A stretch of DNA of 64,000 nt from Halobacteriales archaeon QS_9_68_17. GTDB lineage: Archaea > Halobacteriota > Halobacteria > Halobacteriales > Natronoarchaeaceae. The notes under the pieces were generated by a model. The model was not told the origin of the DNA, did not search any database, and saw only the letters and a list, made by a program, of their open reading frames with translations. Below, one piece after another: positions 53,816 through 62,690 of this stretch. The DNA lies in the NCBI GenBank assembly GCA_003023565.1, contig PXSA01000011.1:6942-70941 (forward strand). The letters are read 5' to 3'. The position numbers were made by a program, and so were the translations under genes. The first letter of the stretch is position 1. The number at the start of each line of letters is the position of its first letter.

Positions 53816-55504
53816 ATGACCCGACGCTCGGCAGTCGCCCTCGTCGGAGCGATAGCGCTCGCCGTCGCCGCGGTCCCGGTGACCGGAGCGCTCGTCGCGG
53901 CGGAGGGCACACAGCACGGACCGGCGACCGTCCAGAGCGCTGCGACGGACGGGGAGGTCGAACGGCAGGACGACGACGCGTCCGAGGGGGGCAGTTCCGA
54001 CGACGAGAACCGGACCGTCACCGGGAACGGGACCGACGGCCCGCCGCTCGCGCCGCACGCGACGGTCGGCGGCGGTCCCTCCACGGGCGAGTCAGTCGGG
54101 GCGGGCGACGTGAACGGCGACGGCACCGCGGACGCGGTCGTCGGCGTCCCGTTCGACGACGAGGCCGGGGACAACGCCGGGGCCGCCGCGCTGTTGCTCG
54201 GCCCGGTCGATGCGGGCGATACCGACATCTCGGCGGCGAACGTCACGGTCGAGGGCACCGCCGGCGGCGAGTGGACGGGATACGACGTGTTCGTCGCGGA
54301 CGTGAACGGCGACGGCTACGGCGACCTGGTCGTCAGCGCGCCGCTCCGGAGCAACGGGTACGTCTACGTCTTCCACGGCGGGCCGGAGCTCTCCGGGACG
54401 CTCCGCCCGAGCGACGCCGACGCGGTGATCGCCGGCGGCGACGGCGGCGAGCAGTTCGGCATCGCCGTCGCGCCGGTCCCGCAGGAGGGGGCCGACGGCC
54501 TGCTCGTCGGCGACCCCCGCGCCGACGGCGAGGGCGGCGAGGACGCCGGGGCCGCCTACTACTTCTCGCCGGACTCGCTCTCCGGCGACCTGACGACCGA
54601 CGACGCCGCCCTCAGAGTCGGCGGGGAGGCCGCCGGCGACCGAGCGGGGTGGGACGTCGCGGCCGGCGACCTCGACGGGAACGGCACGCCCGACCTCGTC
54701 GTCGGCGCGCGCGACGCCGGCGAGTCGGGTGCCGGTGCCGCGTACGCCGTTCCGGCGACCGACGCGGGCGACCGCTCGCTGGGCGACGCGGCGGTGACGC
54801 TCCGCGGCGCGGAACCCGGTGACTCGGCGGGCCACACGGTCGGCGTCCACCGCGGGAACGGCTCCGCGAGCGTGCTGGTCGGCGCGCCGACGGCCGACAC
54901 CAACGGCAGTAGCTCGGGAGCCGTCTACGTCGTCCCGCCGGAGAGCGGGTCGCTGGCCGATGCGGACCCGGCGTACGCCGGCGCGCCCGGCGACCGCGCG
55001 GGGTGGGACGCGACGGCCGGCGACGTGACCTGTGACGGGCGGACGGACCTGCTCGTCGGGAGCCCGTACGCCGACGAGAAGGCCGGCGCGGCGACGGTCA
55101 TCCCGGCCGACGGGAGCGCCCCCGTCGAGGTCCTCGCCGGCGAGGACCCCGGCGACTACGCGGGCTACCGCGTCGCGGTGACGGTCGACGCGACCGGCGA
55201 TGGGAACCGCGACGCGCTGGTCGGCTCGCCGGACGAGAACGTGACGAACACCACGGCGAGCGCGACCCTGCTGGAGAGCGGTTGCGAGGCGACGGCGGAC
55301 CCGGTCGAGGGGAACGCCTCGAACGGGACCGACGAGGACACCGAAACCACGAGCGACGAGACTACCGAAGAGACGAGCGAGGCGACCGCGGCCGCCGAAG
55401 CCCCGGGCGAGGGCGACCCGCTGAGCACCCTCGCCCCCATCGGCGTGGCCGCGGGGGCTGTCGCCGTCGCGCTCGGGGTCGTCGCGCTCTGGCGTCGCGG
55501 CTGA
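53816..55504 (+). CDS. Secreted FG-GAP (integrin-alpha-like) beta-propeller surface protein
   Basis: The 562-residue protein has a signal peptide (VALVGAIALAVAAVPVTGAL) and about seven FG-GAP repeats. Four carry calcium loops DVNGDGTADAVVG, DVNGDGYGDLVVS, DLDGNGTPDLVVG and DATGDGNRDALVG. A Thr/Glu-rich stalk with N-glycosylation sequons and a C-terminal helix with the short basic end LGVVALWRRG follow. It is likely a cell-surface calcium-binding or adhesion protein. A TATA-like TTGGATAACAAAG about 35 bp upstream fits its start at 53816. Confidence 0.85.
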   Translation: MTRRSAVALVGAIALAVAAVPVTGALVAAEGTQHGPATVQSAATDGEVERQDDDASEGGSSDDENRTVTGNGTDGPPLAPHATVGGGPSTGESVGAGDVNGDGTADAVVGVPFDDEAGDNAGAAALLLGPVDAGDTDISAANVTVEGTAGGEWTGYDVFVADVNGDGYGDLVVSAPLRSNGYVYVFHGGPELSGTLRPSDADAVIAGGDGGEQFGIAVAPVPQEGADGLLVGDPRADGEGGEDAGAAYYFSPDSLSGDLTTDDAALRVGGEAAGDRAGWDVAAGDLDGNGTPDLVVGARDAGESGAGAAYAVPATDAGDRSLGDAAVTLRGAEPGDSAGHTVGVHRGNGSASVLVGAPTADTNGSSSGAVYVVPPESGSLADADPAYAGAPGDRAGWDATAGDVTCDGRTDLLVGSPYADEKAGAATVIPADGSAPVEVLAGEDPGDYAGYRVAVTVDATGDGNRDALVGSPDENVTNTTASATLLESGCEATADPVEGNASNGTDEDTETTSDETTEETSEATAAAEAPGEGDPLSTLAPIGVAAGAVAVALGVVALWRRG

Positions 55505-55564
55505 TCGTCGCCGATGCACTCGTCGCCGTCTCCGGGCGCGCTCTTCGGCGATCGGACGATCCCG

Positions 55565-55888
55565 CTACGGCTTCAGCCCGTCTTCGGACGCCCCCGGACC
55601 CGCCCCACGACTCTTTCGCGGCTGCTTCATGAGGTTCAGATGCATGAGGTGGAGGTGCGTCCCGATGCCGAACAGCAACAGCCCCATCCCGACGAGTATC
55701 ATCGGAGGGAGGACGGCGTCGACCGCACTCGACACCGAGTCGAGGTTGTCGGGCAACCGCCCGACGACAGCGAGGAGGAACGCCGCGACGACCACGCTCA
55801 GTCCCGCTTTCACGGACCGAGAGAAGCGGCCGACCTGCTGTATCCGGCTCTCGATACCGTCGGTGCTCGGGGCGTCACCGTCGGCCAT
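55565..55888 (-). CDS. Small two-helix membrane protein
   Basis: The 107-residue protein has two membrane helices (about 28-45 and 61-82; LPPMILVGMGLLLFGIGTHL) and a basic C terminus (MKQPRKSRGAG). ATG 55888 gives MADGDAPSTDGIESRIQQVG. Family and function are not recognised; small proteins like this are common in haloarchaea. Confidence 0.68.
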   Translation of the reverse strand: MADGDAPSTDGIESRIQQVGRFSRSVKAGLSVVVAAFLLAVVGRLPDNLDSVSSAVDAVLPPMILVGMGLLLFGIGTHLHLMHLNLMKQPRKSRGAGPGASEDGLKP

Positions 55889-56166
55889 GGGCGAACAACG
55901 CCGTCCGGACAGTGACGTAGTGGCTCCGCAGCCAGCGGGGAGTGGACTCGTGAGAGCCGCCCCGTCCGCCGGTCCGAAGGCGGACCGATGGACTGCGAAC
56001 CCCTGTGAGTCCGGACCGGGTTCGGACCCCACCGTCCCGTCGCGCTCGGGGTCGCGACGCCGCGGCGGCGCGACCGAGTCGCTATCGGGAACGTCCGCCC
56101 CCGCGTCCGGTTCCCGACCGGACGGCCGCCGTATCCCGTCCACGGATCGCCCCGTCGACGAGGGGG

Positions 56167-56490
56167 TCACTGGCGGTCGTCGGGTTGAGCGTCCTCGGAG
56201 GGCTCGTCGACGGGGCCGTCGTCGGCCCTCAGTTCGTTGACCGATTCGCGGAGCGGCCGGTCGGTCACCCACAGCGTCAGCCGATAAACGCCGTATCCGA
56301 ACCCGACGAGCAGTATCAGGTCGATGATGTACAGTTCGAGGAACTCGAGCAGGGAGATCTCGGTGAGCGCGACCTCCCCGGTGAGGATGAGGAACTCGAG
56401 CGTGATGATGACGAACAGCGCGGGCGCGAAAAGCACCAGTAGCCCGACGAGCAACACGGTTATACGGTTCCACGAGTCAGACGAGACCAT
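56167..56490 (-). CDS. Small two-helix membrane protein
   Basis: The 107-residue protein has two or three hydrophobic helices (VLLVGLLVLFAPALFVIITL; EFLELYIIDLILLVGFGYGV) and an acidic C terminus (PVDEPSEDAQPDDRQ). ATG 56490 gives MVSSDSWNRITVLLVG. I do not recognise the family. It has no obvious operon partner. Confidence 0.68.
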   Translation of the reverse strand: MVSSDSWNRITVLLVGLLVLFAPALFVIITLEFLILTGEVALTEISLLEFLELYIIDLILLVGFGYGVYRLTLWVTDRPLRESVNELRADDGPVDEPSEDAQPDDRQ

Positions 56491-56693
56491 ACTCGGTACG
56501 ACGCGACGAGGGCAGATAGTACTGGCTAACGGCGTCACGTTTCGACGGTCTCCGGTCGCCGCACCTCGGTCGTGCGAACCGATCGCTCGATCGGCGCATC
56601 TCGGGAGTCGGTCGGTTCCCGACGCGACCGCCGGGGCCACTGCGGCGGAGTCGGGGTCGTCCCTTTTTGGCCCGCCGGCCCGAACGTCGGGCC

Positions 56694-57911
56694 ATGAGCG
56701 ACGAATCTCTCAGCGAGGCCGGGTTCAAGGACCGGACCCGGGTCGACGCGGCGCGGGAGGCGCTCCGCGACGCCGTCGCGGGCGTCGACCGCACCGAACG
56801 AGTCCCGCTGACGGCGGCCGACGGGCGCGTCGTCGCCGGGACCGTCACCGCCGAGCGACCGGTGCCGCACTACCGCCGAGCGGCGATGGACGGCTATGCC
56901 GTCCGCGCGGCCGACACGTTCGGCGCGAGCGACCGCTCGCCCGAGATACTCCGCGAGGGCGACGACCCCGGACCGGACCGGGCCGTCCGGGTCCACACCG
57001 GGAGCGAACTCCCGGAGGGCGCGGACGCCGTGGTGATGGTCGAGGACGTCGAGTCGGTCGGCGGGGACCTGGAGGTGTTCGACGCCGTCGCGGAGGGCGA
57101 GAACGTCGCGCCGGTCGGCGAGGACGTCGACGCGGGGATGACGCTGTACGAGCCGGGACACCGCCTGCGCCCGTCGGACCTGGGGATGCTGAAGTCCGTC
57201 AGCGTCGACGAGACCGAGGTGTACGACCGGCCGACCGTCGGCGTGGTCCCGACCGGCGAGGAACTCGTCCAGCGCGACCCCGCCCCGGGCGAGGTGATCG
57301 AGACGAACGGGCTGACCGTCTCGCGCTACGTCGAGCGCTGGGGCGGCGACGCGGAGTACCGGAACGTCGTCACCGACGACCGCGAGGCGCTCCGGGCGGC
57401 GGTCCAGCGCGACCTGACGAAGGACATCGTCGTCACGACCGGCGGCTCCTCCGTCGGCGAGCGCGACCTGATCCCGGCGGTCGTCGACGACATCGGCGAG
57501 GTGCTGGTTCACGGCGTCGCGCTGAAACCGGGCCATCCCGTCGCGCTCGGCGTGGTCGAGGACACGCCCGTCCTGATGCTTCCGGGCTACCCCGTCGCCT
57601 GTATCGTCAACGCCGTACAGTTCCTCCGGCCGGCGATGAAGTGGTCCGAGAACGCGGCCGTCCCGCCGCACCCGACGACCGAGGCCCGCCTCGACCGGAA
57701 GATACCGAGCGAACCCGGGACGCGGACGTTCGCCCGGGTGAGACTCGAAACGCGGGACGGCGAGCGCGTCGCCGTCCCCACCCGCGCGAGCGGGGCGGGC
57801 GTCCTGTCGAGCGTCGCGCGGGCCGACGGCTGGGTGGCGGTCCCCGACGACCGCGAGGGCGTGGCCGAGGGCGAAACCGTCGCCGTGCAGGACTGGGAGT
57901 GGTCGGCGTGA
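56694..57911 (+). CDS. moeA: Molybdopterin molybdotransferase MoeA (first copy)
   Basis: The 405-residue MoeA inserts molybdate into adenylylated molybdopterin. Visible are the domain-I entry AAMDGYAVRAADTFGA, VVPTGEELVQRDPAPGEVIE, the molybdenum-binding TTGGSSVGERDLIPA and LPGYPVACIVNAVQFLRPAM. A TATA-like CTTTTTGG lies about 30 bp upstream of ATG 56694. It ends GTGA-overlapped with a 24-codon frame that then overlaps the second moeA. It partners MoaB at 20.4-21.3 kb. Confidence 0.95.
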   Translation: MSDESLSEAGFKDRTRVDAAREALRDAVAGVDRTERVPLTAADGRVVAGTVTAERPVPHYRRAAMDGYAVRAADTFGASDRSPEILREGDDPGPDRAVRVHTGSELPEGADAVVMVEDVESVGGDLEVFDAVAEGENVAPVGEDVDAGMTLYEPGHRLRPSDLGMLKSVSVDETEVYDRPTVGVVPTGEELVQRDPAPGEVIETNGLTVSRYVERWGGDAEYRNVVTDDREALRAAVQRDLTKDIVVTTGGSSVGERDLIPAVVDDIGEVLVHGVALKPGHPVALGVVEDTPVLMLPGYPVACIVNAVQFLRPAMKWSENAAVPPHPTTEARLDRKIPSEPGTRTFARVRLETRDGERVAVPTRASGAGVLSSVARADGWVAVPDDREGVAEGETVAVQDWEWSA

Positions 57912-57982
57912 CTCCCGTCGGATGTCCCCACGGCGTGCCCGCGTTCGACGACGTCACGCTCACCCTGGAGGGGTTCGCGTGA
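57908..57982 (+). CDS. Possible 24-residue microprotein coupled to both moeA genes
   Basis: GTG 57908 overlaps the moeA1 stop (GTGA) and encodes VTPVGCPHGVPAF and then DDVTLTLEGFA before TGA 57980-57982, which overlaps the moeA2 GTG (57979) again as GTGA. Both junctions are the 4-nt overlap typical of translational coupling. The frame has no in-frame stop and uses normal codons. Such short peptides are rarely annotated. It could alternatively be a linker of an ancestral fusion whose frame was lost. There is no independent evidence of expression. Confidence 0.45.
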   Translation: MTPVGCPHGVPAFDDVTLTLEGFA

Positions 57983-59874
57983 CCGACCGCAAGGAGTTCC
58001 GCGACCTCGCGCCGCCGGAGCGCGCCCGCGAGGCCATCGACTCGCTGGACCTCGACCCCGACCCCGAGACCGTGCCGCTCACCGACGCGAGCGGTCGCGT
58101 CCTCGCCGAGCGGATCGACGCCGGACTCGACGTGCCCGGGTTCGACCGCGCGTCGTTGGACGGCTACGCCCTGCGGGCGCGGGACACGTTCGGCGCGGAC
58201 GAGGCCGATCCCGCACGCCTCGGTATCGTCGGGGCAGTTCACGCCGGCGAGGAGCCCGACGTCGAGGTCGGCGAGGGCGAGGCCGTCGAGATATCGACCG
58301 GCGCGGTGATGCCGCCGGGCGCGGATGCGATGGTGATGGTCGAGAAAACCGACGAAGAGAACGACGAGGTGCTGGTTCGGACCTCGGTCGCGCCGGGCGA
58401 CAGCGTGATGCTCGCCGGCGCGGACGTGGCGGCGGGCGAGCGCGCGCTCGGTCCCGGAACACGGCTCACGCCCCGAGAGATCGGCTTGCTCTCGGCGCTG
58501 GGCGTCGACGAGGTGCCGGTCCGCGGGACGCCCCGCGTCGGCATCATCTCGACGGGCGACGAACTCGTCCGCCCCGGGAACGGGCTGCACAGCGAGCGCG
58601 GCCAGATCTACGACGTGAACTCCTACACGGCCGCCAGCGCCGTCGAGGAGGCCGGCGGCGAGGCGGTCACCTACCCCCATGCCGGCGACGACTACGGCGA
58701 GATGGCGCGCCTCCTGACGACCGCCGCCGAGGAGTGCGACCTGGTGCTCTCCTCCGGGTCGACCAGCGCCAGCGCGGTCGATGTCATCTACGACGTCATC
58801 GAGGAGCGCGGCGAACTCCTGCTCCACGGCGTCGCGGTCAAACCGGGCAAGCCGATGCTGATCGGGCGGATGAGCGAGGGCGACGACGCGTCCGCATACG
58901 TCGGCCTCCCGGGCTACCCCGTCTCCGCGCTCACGATCTTCCGGACGTTCGTCGCGCCGGCGATCCGCGAGGCCGCCGGCCTGCCGGAACCCCGCACGGC
59001 GACGGTGACCGGGACGATGGCCCGCCGCGAACGCTACGCGGAGGGCCGCCTGCGGTACATGCCGGTCGGACTGGTGACCGACGCGGACGGCGAGACGCTC
59101 GTCTACCCGGTCGACAAGGGCAGCGGCGCGACGACGAGTCTGGTCGAGGCCGACGGCGTCGTCGCGGTCGACCCCGACACGGACTACCTCGCCGAGGGTG
59201 AGTCCGTCGCGGTCGAGCTGTTCTCGCCGGACGTCCGGCCGCCGTCGCTGTTCGGCGTCGGCGAGGACGACCCGCTGCTCTCGCGGCTGCTCGACCGCCT
59301 GCGGAACCCGCGGTACCTCGCCGTCGGGAGCCGGCAGGGCCTGCGCCGCCTGCGCGACGGGACGCCCGACGTGGCGGTGACCGCGGGACCGGTCGAGCGC
59401 GAGGTCGAGGCGGAGCCGCTGGGCGAGTGGCGGCGCGAGTGGGGGCTCGTCGTCCCCGACGGGAACCCCGAGGCGGTCGTCGGCCTCGCGGACCTCGTCG
59501 ACCGCGACCTGCGGTTCGTCAACCGGACGACCGACTCGGGTCTCCGGACGAGTCTGGGCAACGCCGCGGCCGACCTCGCCGAGGAGCGCGGCGTCGACCG
59601 CCGGGAGGTCGTCGACGCCGTCGACGGGTTCGACCTCGCGGTCCGCGCCCACGAGAGTCCGGCGCGGAAGGTCCGCGCGGGGCAGGCGGACGCCGGCCTC
59701 GGCCTCCGGGCGACCGCCGAAACGCTCGGACTCGGGTTCGTCCCGCTGGGCGACCAGCGGACGGTCGTCCACGCGAACCCCGACCGCGTCGGGAAAGAGA
59801 GGGTCGCGGACCTCGCCGCGGCGCTCTCGGACGCGGGCGACCTGGCGGCCGGTCTGCCGGGGTACGACGCGTAG
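57979..59874 (+). CDS. moeA: MoeA fused to LysR-substrate-binding-like domain (second copy)
   Basis: The 631-residue protein has a complete MoeA part (ASLDGYALRARDTFGADEA; IISTGDELVRPGNGL; LSSGSTSASAVDVIYDV; GLPGYPVSALTIFRTFVAPA). A C-terminal domain follows (about 425-631; LVVPDGNPEAVVGLADLVDR, HESPARKVRAGQADAGLGLR), which is a periplasmic-binding-protein-like module that may sense molybdate or tungstate. This fusion is common in archaea, where the two MoeA copies may serve Mo and W. The start GTG 57979 was chosen for the GTGA overlap; an in-frame ATG at 57922 is less likely. Confidence 0.92.
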   Translation: MTDRKEFRDLAPPERAREAIDSLDLDPDPETVPLTDASGRVLAERIDAGLDVPGFDRASLDGYALRARDTFGADEADPARLGIVGAVHAGEEPDVEVGEGEAVEISTGAVMPPGADAMVMVEKTDEENDEVLVRTSVAPGDSVMLAGADVAAGERALGPGTRLTPREIGLLSALGVDEVPVRGTPRVGIISTGDELVRPGNGLHSERGQIYDVNSYTAASAVEEAGGEAVTYPHAGDDYGEMARLLTTAAEECDLVLSSGSTSASAVDVIYDVIEERGELLLHGVAVKPGKPMLIGRMSEGDDASAYVGLPGYPVSALTIFRTFVAPAIREAAGLPEPRTATVTGTMARRERYAEGRLRYMPVGLVTDADGETLVYPVDKGSGATTSLVEADGVVAVDPDTDYLAEGESVAVELFSPDVRPPSLFGVGEDDPLLSRLLDRLRNPRYLAVGSRQGLRRLRDGTPDVAVTAGPVEREVEAEPLGEWRREWGLVVPDGNPEAVVGLADLVDRDLRFVNRTTDSGLRTSLGNAAADLAEERGVDRREVVDAVDGFDLAVRAHESPARKVRAGQADAGLGLRATAETLGLGFVPLGDQRTVVHANPDRVGKERVADLAAALSDAGDLAAGLPGYDA

Positions 59875-59896
59875 CGAGAAGGGAGGCCGCCCCGCC

Positions 59897-60520
59897 TCAG
59901 AGGTCGGCGAACGAGGCGATCCGGTAGTCGCCGATCGAGGCCCGCCGGTTGACGTCGGGGTCGTGCCGGTCGACGTGGATCCCGTCGAGGCCGGCGTTCT
60001 CCGCGGCCCCGACGTCGCAGACGCTGTCGCCGGCGAGGACGCCCCGATGGCCGTTGTAGGCCACGTCGATGCCGCGTTTCGCGTGCTCGACCGGTGCGGG
60101 GTCGGGCTTCCAGCCCAGTTCCTCCGAGCAACAGACGATCGTCTCGAACCAGTCGCGGATGCCGAGCGTGTCGAACACGACCTCGGCGACCGGTTCGGGG
60201 CAGTGGGTGACGATGCCCGCCGGCGCGTCCACGTCCGCGACCCAGTCGGCGTCGTCGTAGAGGTACGTCGCCTCCGCCCGCTCGACCGGGTCGTCGACCT
60301 CGTCGAACACCTCCCAGAACTCGCGGATACCGAGGTCGTCGGGGAGCAGATCGCGGCGGACCTCGTCGGTCCCGTGCCAGAGCATGTACCGCTGTTCGTC
60401 GGTGAACGAGAGGCTGAGGCGGTCCTCGACCCCCGTCACCACCCTGCGGCGGTACGAGGACTCGACGTCGACGAGCGTCCCGTCGAGGTCGAACAGCCAG
60501 TAGTCGTACTGTGGGACCAT
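59897..60520 (-). CDS. HAD-superfamily phosphatase
   Basis: The 207-residue protein has motif I FDLDGTLVDVESSYRRR, motif III-type Lys in ELGWKPDPAPVEHA and motif IV AGDSVCDVGAAENAG. The cap is a short four-helix bundle (class I) with WHGTDEVRRDLLPDDLGIRE. It resembles phosphoglycolate-phosphatase-type enzymes. ATG 60520 gives MVPQYDYWLFDLDGT. It converges with moeA2. Substrate unknown. Confidence 0.9.
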   Translation of the reverse strand: MVPQYDYWLFDLDGTLVDVESSYRRRVVTGVEDRLSLSFTDEQRYMLWHGTDEVRRDLLPDDLGIREFWEVFDEVDDPVERAEATYLYDDADWVADVDAPAGIVTHCPEPVAEVVFDTLGIRDWFETIVCCSEELGWKPDPAPVEHAKRGIDVAYNGHRGVLAGDSVCDVGAAENAGLDGIHVDRHDPDVNRRASIGDYRIASFADL

Positions 60521-60626
60521 AGGGCACATAGATATGCGGGGTAGTCTGATAAGTATTCGGTCACTGTGACCCGGTGTCGCACACGACCCTCTCCGCGTTC
60601 CGCGGAGACGCGCCGGTAAACGCCGC

Positions 60627-61005
60627 CTACGGGTCGGGGCCTCGGACCTCCACGCTGCTACCGAGGGACTTCGAGACGACCTCCGGGACGGTATCGGCGT
60701 TGAACGGGGCGAGCGAATCGCCGATCTCGGCTTTCAGGGCGTCGAGGTACGCCTCGTCCGTCCGGAGCGCGCCCAACGACACCGAGTCGGCTGACACGTC
60801 GAGCGAGTCCTCGGCCGGGTCGCGGAGGTGGCCCTCGTCGTCGACCTCGCCCCGCCAGAGGTCGTCGCGGAAAACAACCACCCGTCCTCGCCGGGCGGGT
60901 CCACGCGGCGGTACAGCGTCGTCTCGAACGTCGCGGGGTCGACGCGCACGCCTTCGTCGGCGGGGTCGAGCCTGACCCGCACCCGGAAGACGTACTCGGC
61001 GTCCG
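60627..61005 (-). pseudogene. LWR-salt protein, frameshifted in a T run
   Basis: The N-terminal part (EYVFRVRVRLDPADEGVRVD, TFETTLYRRVDPPGEDGWLF) and C-terminal part (FRDDLWRGEVDDEGHLRDPA, TDEAYLDALKAEIG) lie in different frames; together they are the haloarchaeal LWR-salt protein. The junction is TTGTTTTCC, and one extra T restores WLFFRDDLWRGEV. No ATG is visible upstream of the conserved EYVF; only an internal GTG at 60982. A sequencing error in the T run, or a true mutation, would both fit. Confidence 0.72.
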
Positions 61006-61007
61006 TC

Positions 61008-61289
61008 TCAGGCGTTGGCCTCGGTCTCGACGAGTTCCGCCATCTCGACGTCCTTGTCCGTGATCCCGCCCTCGTCGTGAGTGGTGAAACGGACCTCGAC
61101 CTCCTTGTAGCCGATGACGATCTCGGGGTGGTGGAACTCGGCCTCGGCGATCTCGCCGGTTAGCTGGGCGAAGTTGACGCCGTGGAGGTACTCGTCGAAC
61201 TCGTAGGTGCGGACGATCTCGTCGCCCTCGCGGTGCCACTCGTCGGGGGTCCGTTCCTCGATCTCGTCGTCCGAAAGCAGGTCTGCCAT
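61008..61289 (-). CDS. 4a-hydroxytetrahydrobiopterin dehydratase (PCD/DCoH)
   Basis: The 93-residue protein has the active-site histidines in AEFHHPEIVIGYKEVEVRFT and the family entry WHREGDEIVRTYEFDEYLHG. It recycles pterin cofactors after aromatic amino-acid hydroxylation or acts in molybdopterin-type pterin metabolism. It lies between hemA and the LWR-salt gene on the same strand; the LWR gene likely followed it with a very short gap. Confidence 0.92.
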   Translation of the reverse strand: MADLLSDDEIEERTPDEWHREGDEIVRTYEFDEYLHGVNFAQLTGEIAEAEFHHPEIVIGYKEVEVRFTTHDEGGITDKDVEMAELVETEANA

Positions 61290-61331
61290 GCGCGAAGCGT
61301 CGCAAGCCAGTTAAATAATCATTATGCCCGA

Positions 61332-62690
61332 TCAGTCGTCGTCGAACGGCCCGATCGGCGCGTCGATCGGCGCTTCGTCCGGCAGTTCGTCGGGGAGGTC
61401 CCCGGGCGCGGCGTCGGTGACGAAGTCCGGCGGCCCGGCCTCGCCGCCGAAATCGGGGTCGAACAGGCGGAGCGCGGTCTGGATCGTCGTCCAGTCGTCC
61501 TCCGCGGCGGCGTCCCGGAGGCTCTTGGTCGGCGCGGCGAGCAGCTGACTGACCAGCGTGTCGGCGAGCGACTCGACGACCTCGCGTTGCTCCTCGGTCA
61601 CCTCGCCCTCGGACTCCAGTTTCGACATCGCGGTCGAGACCTCGCGGGACTTGATCCCCTCGGCGCTCTCGTACATCGCCGCGATGACCTCGTCGGCGCG
61701 CTTGCGCTTGTACTGGTCGAGAAGGCGGTTGAACTCCTCGTCTATCATCCCTTCGACCTGCTCGGCCGCGGCCTGCCGGCGCTCGCGCGTCTCGTCGGTC
61801 ACCGACTCCAGCGCGTCGAGGTCGTAGACGACGGCCGACGGAACGTCGTCGGCGGCCGGCGCGACGTCTCTCGGCTGCGCGAGGTCGATGACGACCGTCT
61901 CGCCGGCCCCGTCGAGCGCGTCGGCGTCGATGAGGTGGCCGTCGCTGCCCGTCGCCGTGACGACGACGTCCGCCCGCTCGATCGCCGAGGGGACGGCGGG
62001 GAGCGCGACCGCCCGCGCGTCCGCGTCGACCTCGTTGGCGACGTGTTCGGCGTGCGGAACGGTCCGGTTGGCGACGATGAGCCTGTCAGCGCCGTGGGCC
62101 GCCAGCGACCGGGCCGTGAGGGTCCCCATCTCGCCCGCGCCGACGACGAGCGCCGTCGCGTCGGCGAGGTCGGTCTCCTCGCTGACGAGTCGCGCCGCCG
62201 CGGTCCCGAGCGAGACTGCACCTTCGTTGATGGCCGTCTCCGTGCGCACCCGCTCGCCGATGTGGATGGCCTTCGTCACCGCGTCTTCGAGCATCGTACC
62301 GATGCCGCCAACGCCGCGTGCGTCCTCGTAGGCGGTCCGCATCTGGCCGAGGATCTGGTCCTCGCCGAGCACGAGCGACTCGAGTCCGGCGGCGACGCGG
62401 AGGAGGTGTCGAAGGCTCTCCTCGTGGTCCATCTCGGCGGCGACCTCGTCCGAAACGCTCGCGACGAAGTCGTCGACGGCGGCCCGGCCGGTCGCCGGGT
62501 CGTCGGTGACGACGTACGCCTCGATCCGGTTGCACGTCTGGAGCGCGAACGCCTCCTCGACGGCTTCGCGGGCGAGCAGGCCCGAGACGGCCGTTCGCTG
62601 GTCGGGGCCGCTCGCTTCGGCGAGGACGTCGACCGTCGCGCACTCGAACGAGACGCTCACGCCGGAGATAATGCCGGTGCTGCTCATCAT
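61332..62690 (-). CDS. hemA: Glutamyl-tRNA reductase
   Basis: The 452-residue enzyme makes glutamate-1-semialdehyde, the entry to tetrapyrroles. The nucleophile is Cys53 in FALQTCNRIEAYVV. Other motifs are LESLVLGEDQILGQMRTAYE, the Rossmann ATALVVGAGEMGTLTARSLA and ATGSDGHLIDADAL. The C terminus adds an acidic tail (GDLPDELPDEAPIDAPIGPF). The start overlaps the sirC stop by 4 nt, so the cluster is transcribed together. Confidence 0.96.
   Translation of the reverse strand: MMSSTGIISGVSVSFECATVDVLAEASGPDQRTAVSGLLAREAVEEAFALQTCNRIEAYVVTDDPATGRAAVDDFVASVSDEVAAEMDHEESLRHLLRVAAGLESLVLGEDQILGQMRTAYEDARGVGGIGTMLEDAVTKAIHIGERVRTETAINEGAVSLGTAAARLVSEETDLADATALVVGAGEMGTLTARSLAAHGADRLIVANRTVPHAEHVANEVDADARAVALPAVPSAIERADVVVTATGSDGHLIDADALDGAGETVVIDLAQPRDVAPAADDVPSAVVYDLDALESVTDETRERRQAAAEQVEGMIDEEFNRLLDQYKRKRADEVIAAMYESAEGIKSREVSTAMSKLESEGEVTEEQREVVESLADTLVSQLLAAPTKSLRDAAAEDDWTTIQTALRLFDPDFGGEAGPPDFVTDAAPGDLPDELPDEAPIDAPIGPFDDD

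Noticed and set aside
57607-59772. A 721-codon minus-strand open frame opposite the moeA genes.
   Set aside because: It is antisense to well-conserved MoeA coding sequence and has biased, non-protein-like composition.
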